Source: DATFEN01 sp035691285 (GTDB taxonomy: Bacteria; Acidobacteriota; Vicinamibacteria; Fen-336). Taken from it: DNA of 45,940 bases. Positions 41,658-45,940 of the stretch are shown here, one piece after another (the stretch's first letter is position 1; the number at the start of each line of letters is the position of its first letter). The DNA lies in NCBI GenBank assembly GCA_035691285.1, contig DASSJI010000284.1:1-45940 (forward strand), given 5' to 3'. The notes under the pieces were generated by a model, which saw only the letters and a program-made list of their open reading frames with translations, did no database searches and was not told the origin of the DNA. The position numbers and the translations under genes were made by a program.

Positions 41658-42308
41658 CTAGCCGAGGCTGCGCAGCGGACGCGGCGCGTCCTGCTCGCCC
41701 TTGTAGATCCAGCACTTCACGCCGATCTGGCCGAACGTGGTGCTGGCCTCGGCCACGCCGTAGTCGATGTCCGCGCGCAGCGTGTGGAGGGGGAGCTGGC
41801 CGTGGAGGTACCACTCGGAGCGCGCGATCTCGGCCCCGTTCAGGCGTCCCGAGACCCGCACCTTGATGCCGCGCGCGCCGAAGCGCAGCGCCGCGTCCAC
41901 CGCCTTGCGCATGGCGCGCCGGAACGCGATGCGCTTCTCGAGCTGCAGCGCCACCGACTCGGAGACGAGCTGGGCGTCCAGCTCGGGCTTGAGGATCTCC
42001 TGGATGTTGATGAAGACCTCCTTGCCGGTCTTCTTCTGGAGCTCCTGCTTGAGCTTGTCGACCTCCTGACCCTTGCGGCCGATGATGATGCCGGGGCGCG
42101 AGGTGTAGATGCTGATCTTCAGCTTGCTGGCGGCCCGCTCCACCTCGACCCGGGCGACGCCGGCGTGGCTGAAGCGCTTCTTCAGGTCCTTCTTGAGGCG
42201 CAGGTCCTCGTGGAGCAGGCTGGCGTAGTCCTTCTCGGAGTACCAGCGGCTGCGCCAGGTCTTGTTGAACCCGAGGCGCAGCCCGACGGGATGGACTTTC
42301 TGACCCAT
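41658..42308 (-). CDS. rpsC: 30S ribosomal protein S3
   Basis: S3 at the mRNA entry channel, part of the ribosomal helicase. The 216-residue product starts MGQKVHPVGLRLGFNKTWRSRWY, has the KH domain with GxxG (IIIGRKGQEVDKL) and the C-terminal domain GARGIKVRVSGRLNGAEIARSEWYLHGQLPLHTLRADIDYGVAEA. ATG at 42306-42308 is chosen; an upstream in-frame extension covers rplV and is spurious. It lies five bp after rplV and 12 bp before rplP. Confidence 0.98.
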   Translation of the reverse strand: MGQKVHPVGLRLGFNKTWRSRWYSEKDYASLLHEDLRLKKDLKKRFSHAGVARVEVERAASKLKISIYTSRPGIIIGRKGQEVDKLKQELQKKTGKEVFINIQEILKPELDAQLVSESVALQLEKRIAFRRAMRKAVDAALRFGARGIKVRVSGRLNGAEIARSEWYLHGQLPLHTLRADIDYGVAEASTTFGQIGVKCWIYKGEQDAPRPLRSLG

Positions 42309-42313
42309 GCTTA

Positions 42314-42673
42314 CTACTTCTCCCTCTCGGCGAGGCGAACCGTGATGTGGGCCGTGCGCTTGAGCACCTGGTAGGCGCGGCCCATGGGGGCCGGCCGCAC
42401 GCGCTTCAGCATGGGCCCGCGGTCGGCGTAGCACGCCGCGACGTAGAGGTCGTCCTCGTCGAGGCGCCGCTTCTGGTTCTTGTCGGCCACGTGGACGGCG
42501 TTGGCGATGGCCGACCGCAGCGCCTTCTCGACCTCCCGCGCCACGGACTTCTTCGTGAAGCGGAGGATCGAGAGGGCCTCGGAGGCCTTCTTGCCGCGGA
42601 TCAAGTCGAGGACGAGCTTCGCCTTCTGGGGCGAGGTCCGAAGGTATCGGGAGCGGGCGCGGGCTTCGAGCAT
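42314..42673 (-). CDS. rplV: 50S ribosomal protein L22
   Basis: L22, whose extended hairpin lines the exit tunnel constriction. The 119-residue product has the globular part YLRTSPQKAKLVLDLIRGKKASEALSILRFTKKSVAREVEKALRSAIANAVH and the hairpin region DEDDLYVAACYADRGPMLKRVRPAPMGRAYQVLKRTAHITVRLAE. The macrolide-relevant tip residues are of the ordinary type. It lies 12 bp after rpsS and five bp before rpsC. Confidence 0.98.
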   Translation of the reverse strand: MLEARARSRYLRTSPQKAKLVLDLIRGKKASEALSILRFTKKSVAREVEKALRSAIANAVHVADKNQKRRLDEDDLYVAACYADRGPMLKRVRPAPMGRAYQVLKRTAHITVRLAEREK

Positions 42674-42685
42674 CGCGTCTCCCCC

Positions 42686-43017
42686 TTACTTCGCCGGAGG
42701 CGGAGCCGCCGGCGCCGTCCCTCCCGCCGCCGCGGCGGCGACCTTGGCCACCTTCTCCACCTTCGAGGAGTGGCCCTTGAACTGCCGGGTGGGCGAGAAC
42801 TCCCCGAGCTTGTGGCCGACCATGTTCTCGGTGATGTAGACCGGGATGAACTTCTTGCCGTTGTACACGGCGAGGGTGTGGCCGACCATCTCCGGGACGA
42901 TCGTGGAGCGGCGCGACCAGGTCTTGATGACCTTGCGGTCCTTCGCCTGGTTCATCGCTTCGACCTTCTTCATGAGGTGGCCGTCGACGAACGGGCCCTT
43001 CTTGAGCGAGCGTGCCA

Positions 43018-43018
<1 letters not shown>
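42686..43018 (-). CDS. rpsS: 30S ribosomal protein S19
   Basis: S19 in the 30S head, bridging to the 50S with S13. The 110-residue product starts MARSLKKGPFVDGHLMKKVE and contains IKTWSRRSTIVPEMVGHTLAVYNGKKFIPVYITENMVGHKLGEFSPTRQFKGH. About 15-18 residues of Ala/Pro/Lys tail (VAKVAAAAAGGTAPAAPPPAK) extend beyond the usual ~92-residue length. The ATG shares a base with the rplB stop. It lies 12 bp before rplV. Confidence 0.98.
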
Positions 43019-43839
<821 letters not shown>

Positions 43840-43847
43840 CTCTCCCC

Positions 43848-44141
43848 CTAGGCCTGCTCGAAGAACTCGATCATCTTCTCGCCCAGCTTCAGGACCACGT
43901 AGGCCTTCTTCCAGTCGGGCCTCTGGCCGACGTAGCGGCCCTGGCGCTTCACCTTGCCGTGGACGCGCAGCACGCGGACGTCCTGCACCTTCACGCCGAA
44001 CAGCGTCTCGACGGCCTTGCGGATCTCGGGCTTGGTCGCGTCCCGATGCACCTCGAAGCAGACGGCGCGCTGCGTCTCGCGCACGGCGTTGGACTTCTCG
44101 GTGATGAGCGGACGCCGGATGACTTCGTTCAGGTTCCTCAT
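43848..44141 (-). CDS. rplW: 50S ribosomal protein L23
   Basis: L23 at the tunnel exit, the docking point for trigger factor and SRP. The 97-residue product begins MRNLNEVIRRPLITEKSNAVRETQRAVCFEVHRDATKPEIRKAVETLFGVKVQDVRVLRVHGKVKRQGRYVGQRPDWKKAYVVLKLGEKMIEFFEQA; the ITEKS, TKPEIRKAVE and RRPDWKKA-type motifs are all familiar. The ATG at 44139-44141 lies two bases after the rplD stop; the longer upstream frame is a shadow. It lies eight bp before rplB. Confidence 0.98.
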   Translation of the reverse strand: MRNLNEVIRRPLITEKSNAVRETQRAVCFEVHRDATKPEIRKAVETLFGVKVQDVRVLRVHGKVKRQGRYVGQRPDWKKAYVVLKLGEKMIEFFEQA

Positions 44142-44143
44142 GG

Positions 44144-44818
44144 TTAGCGGGCGAGCCTCTCTTCGAGCTTGCCGAGGGCCTCCTGGGTCACGACCAGGTG
44201 CCGGCAGTCGAGGACGTCGTAGACGGTGAGGTGCGACTCGTCCACGACCTTGACCTGGGGCAGGTTGCGCCCGGACAGCACCAGGGCCTCGCTCGGGCTC
44301 GCGTCGACGAGCACTGCCTTGCCCGCAACCGCGAGGCGCTCGAGGAGCTCCGTGAGCTGGTGCGCCAGCCGGTAGGGCCGGCTCTCGGGCATCACGATGT
44401 CGAAGCCCTCGACGACCTTGAGCGCGCCCTCCTTGAGGCGCTGCGAGAGCGCGGAGCGCAGCGCTGCGGCCCGAGCCTTCTTGGGCATGGCGTACGAGTA
44501 GTCGCGCGGCACCGGCCCGAACACCGTGCCGCCCTTGCGCCACAGCGGGTTGCGTATCTCGCCGACGCGGGCGCGGCCGGTGCCCTTCTGGCGCCAGGGC
44601 TTCTTGCCCGAACCCGAGACGAGCGCGCGGTTCTTCGTCATGTGGGTGCCGCGGCGGGCACCGGCGCGGTGCTGCTTCACCGCCTCGTAGAGCAGGTGCT
44701 CGTTGACCTTCGCCGCGAAGACCTCGGGAGCCACGGCGCGGTCCCCCACCTTCTCGTTCTGCGCGTTCACGACCTCGACGGTGGTCGCCTCGGCCGCCTT
44801 CGCCTTCTTCGGGGCCAT
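44144..44818 (-). CDS. rplD: 50S ribosomal protein L4
   Basis: L4, which lines the exit tunnel with L22 and in E. coli autoregulates the S10 operon. The 224-residue product has a short Lys/Ala N-terminal extension (MAPKKAKAAEATTV) and NEHLLYEAVKQHRAGARRGTHMTKNRALVSGSGKKPWRQKGTGRARVGEIRNPLWRKGGTVFGP. A Rossmann-like C-terminal domain follows (VVEGFDIVMPESRPYRLAHQL). The ATG at 44816-44818 follows rplC by four bp. No L4-responsive leader is within the window, because the operon start lies beyond tuf. Confidence 0.98.
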   Translation of the reverse strand: MAPKKAKAAEATTVEVVNAQNEKVGDRAVAPEVFAAKVNEHLLYEAVKQHRAGARRGTHMTKNRALVSGSGKKPWRQKGTGRARVGEIRNPLWRKGGTVFGPVPRDYSYAMPKKARAAALRSALSQRLKEGALKVVEGFDIVMPESRPYRLAHQLTELLERLAVAGKAVLVDASPSEALVLSGRNLPQVKVVDESHLTVYDVLDCRHLVVTQEALGKLEERLAR

Positions 44819-44822
44819 CTCC

Positions 44823-45449
44823 CTACCTCTTCCGGATGACCAGGTACGCGCCGCCCGGGCCCGGCACCGAGCCGCGGACGACCAGCAGGTTGTTCGTCTC
44901 GTCCACGCGGACGACCTCGAGGTTGCGGACCGTGACGCGGTCCATCCCCATGTGCCCTCCCGCGCGCATGCCCTTGAGCACTCGCGACGGGAAGGCCGAG
45001 GCGCCGATCGAGCCTGGGGCCCGGTGGAACATCGAGCCATGGGTCGCGTCGCCGCCGCGGAAGTGGTGGCGCTTCACGACGCCCTGGAAGCCCTTCCCCT
45101 TGCTGGTGCCGGTGACCGCGACCTTGTCGCCCTGGGCGAAGATCGCAACGGAGACCTTGTCGCCCACCTTGACTTCGGCGCTCTCGTCGACGCGGAACTC
45201 GCGGAGCACGCGGCAGGGCGGCACGCCGGCCTTCTTGAAGTGACCCTGGGCGGGCTTCGTGGCCCGCGCGACCTTGCGGCCCTCGACCAGCCCGAGCTGG
45301 ACGGCCGAGTAGCCGTCCTTCTGCTTCGACTTGCGCTGGACGACAACGCAGGGCCCCGCCTCGAGGACCGTGGCGGGGATGGCCCGCCCGTCCGCGGCGT
45401 AGACCTGCGTCATGCCGACCTTCTTCGCGATGATTCCCTGGACAGACAT
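44823..45449 (-). CDS. rplC: 50S ribosomal protein L3
   Basis: L3, an assembly initiator reaching toward the peptidyl-transferase center. The 208-residue product begins MSVQGIIAKKVGMTQVYAADGRAIPATVLEAGPCVVVQRKSKQKDGYSAVQLG and has the internal finger GTSKGKGFQGVVKRHHFRGGDATHGSMFHRAPGSIGASAFPSRVLKGMRAGGHMG. The GMTQVF-like and GHMG motifs are canonical. It lies 12 bp after rpsJ and four bp before rplD. Confidence 0.98.
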   Translation of the reverse strand: MSVQGIIAKKVGMTQVYAADGRAIPATVLEAGPCVVVQRKSKQKDGYSAVQLGLVEGRKVARATKPAQGHFKKAGVPPCRVLREFRVDESAEVKVGDKVSVAIFAQGDKVAVTGTSKGKGFQGVVKRHHFRGGDATHGSMFHRAPGSIGASAFPSRVLKGMRAGGHMGMDRVTVRNLEVVRVDETNNLLVVRGSVPGPGGAYLVIRKR

Positions 45450-45461
45450 GGCAGCTTCCCG

Positions 45462-45794
45462 TTACTTCGAGTGCTCTTTGCCGAAGGCCTTGATCTCGAC
45501 GTCCACGCCGGCGGGCAGGTCGAGCTTCATGAGCGCGTCCACGGTCTGGGGCGTCGGCTCGAAGATGTCGAGGAGGCGCTTGTGGGTCCGGATCTCGAAC
45601 TGCTCGCGGCTCTTCTTGTCCACGTGAGGCGAGCGGTTCACCGTCCAGCGGTTCTTGAGGGTCGGGAGCGGGATGGGGCCCGCCACGCGCGCCCCGGTCC
45701 GCTTGGCCGTGTCCACGATCTCGGTGGTCGACTGATCCAGGATGCGGTAGTCGTAGGCCTTGAGCCGGATCCTGATCTTCTCGTTCAACATCAT
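45462..45794 (-). CDS. rpsJ: 30S ribosomal protein S10 (NusE)
   Basis: S10 in the 30S head, also the NusE antitermination and transcription-translation coupling factor. The 110-residue product contains IRIRLKAYDYRILDQSTTEIVDTAKRTGARVAGPIPLPTLKNRWTVNRSPHVDKKSREQFEIRTHKRLLDIFEPTPQTVDALMKLDLPAGVDVEIK; every family motif is present. The N-terminus MMLNEK gives two adjacent starts, and the C-terminal AFGKEHSK tail is a few residues longer than average. It follows tuf by six bp. Confidence 0.98.
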   Translation of the reverse strand: MMLNEKIRIRLKAYDYRILDQSTTEIVDTAKRTGARVAGPIPLPTLKNRWTVNRSPHVDKKSREQFEIRTHKRLLDIFEPTPQTVDALMKLDLPAGVDVEIKAFGKEHSK

Positions 45795-45800
45795 GTCGAG

Positions 45801-45940
<140 letters not shown>

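Overview
This is a GC-rich bacterial chromosome segment of about 46 kb. It is almost entirely coding, shows no plasmid or phage hallmarks, and its coding third positions are overwhelmingly G or C. The gene mix points to a Gram-negative, environmental, Acidobacteriota-like lineage: a Ser/Thr kinase fused to a TolB-like propeller, TonB-type proteins, PilMNOP-like genes, NtrY/NtrX, a groESL operon under a CIRCE operator, and a complete S10-spc-alpha ribosomal cluster headed by tuf. That assignment is an inference from gene style; no 16S gene or other definitive marker is present.

Layout. 1-11118 (minus strand): the 3'-truncated cinA and pgpA, a kinase-propeller protein, an RqcH/NFACT protein with an apparent CTG start, a zinc-ribbon/RDD membrane protein, a TPR-like membrane protein, and the NtrX/NtrY sigma-54 two-component pair, which ends in an intrinsic terminator. 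11222-13891: a VWA-FHA membrane protein (plus) convergent with nrdR and a flippase-like membrane protein (minus). 14042-17408 (plus): a tightly overlapping envelope-stress-like operon of ECF sigma factor, zinc-finger anti-sigma, two small membrane proteins and a DUF4097-type beta-repeat protein, closed by a terminator. 17498-18625: purC and a stand-alone Fis-type HTH protein. 18972-19550: an unrecognised Cys-rich exported protein. 19629-21754: groES-groEL with promoter, CIRCE and terminator.

21838-30396 is the most unusual part. A pseudokinase is fused through a membrane helix and coiled coil to a TonB C-terminal domain. Divergent from it, a very good sigma-54-type -24/-12 promoter drives a 38-residue membrane peptide. 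This is followed by a convergent pilM-N-O-P set (with a likely leaderless pilM), a divergent EF-G paralogue, and a secreted protein with three TonB_C-like modules whose signal peptide is encoded inside an imperfect inverted repeat.

30408-45940 (minus strand) is the ribosomal cluster tuf-rpsJ-rplC-D-W-B-rpsS-rplV-rpsC-rplP-rpmC-rpsQ-rplN-X-E-rpsN-H-rplF-R-rpsE-rpmD-rplO-secY-adk-map-infA-rpmJ-rpsM-K-D-rpoA-rplQ. It is complete and canonical in order, with spacings from short overlaps to 26 bp. Starts other than ATG (GTG, TTG, one CTG) are common throughout the window, usually where stop and start codons overlap, which implies wide use of translational coupling.
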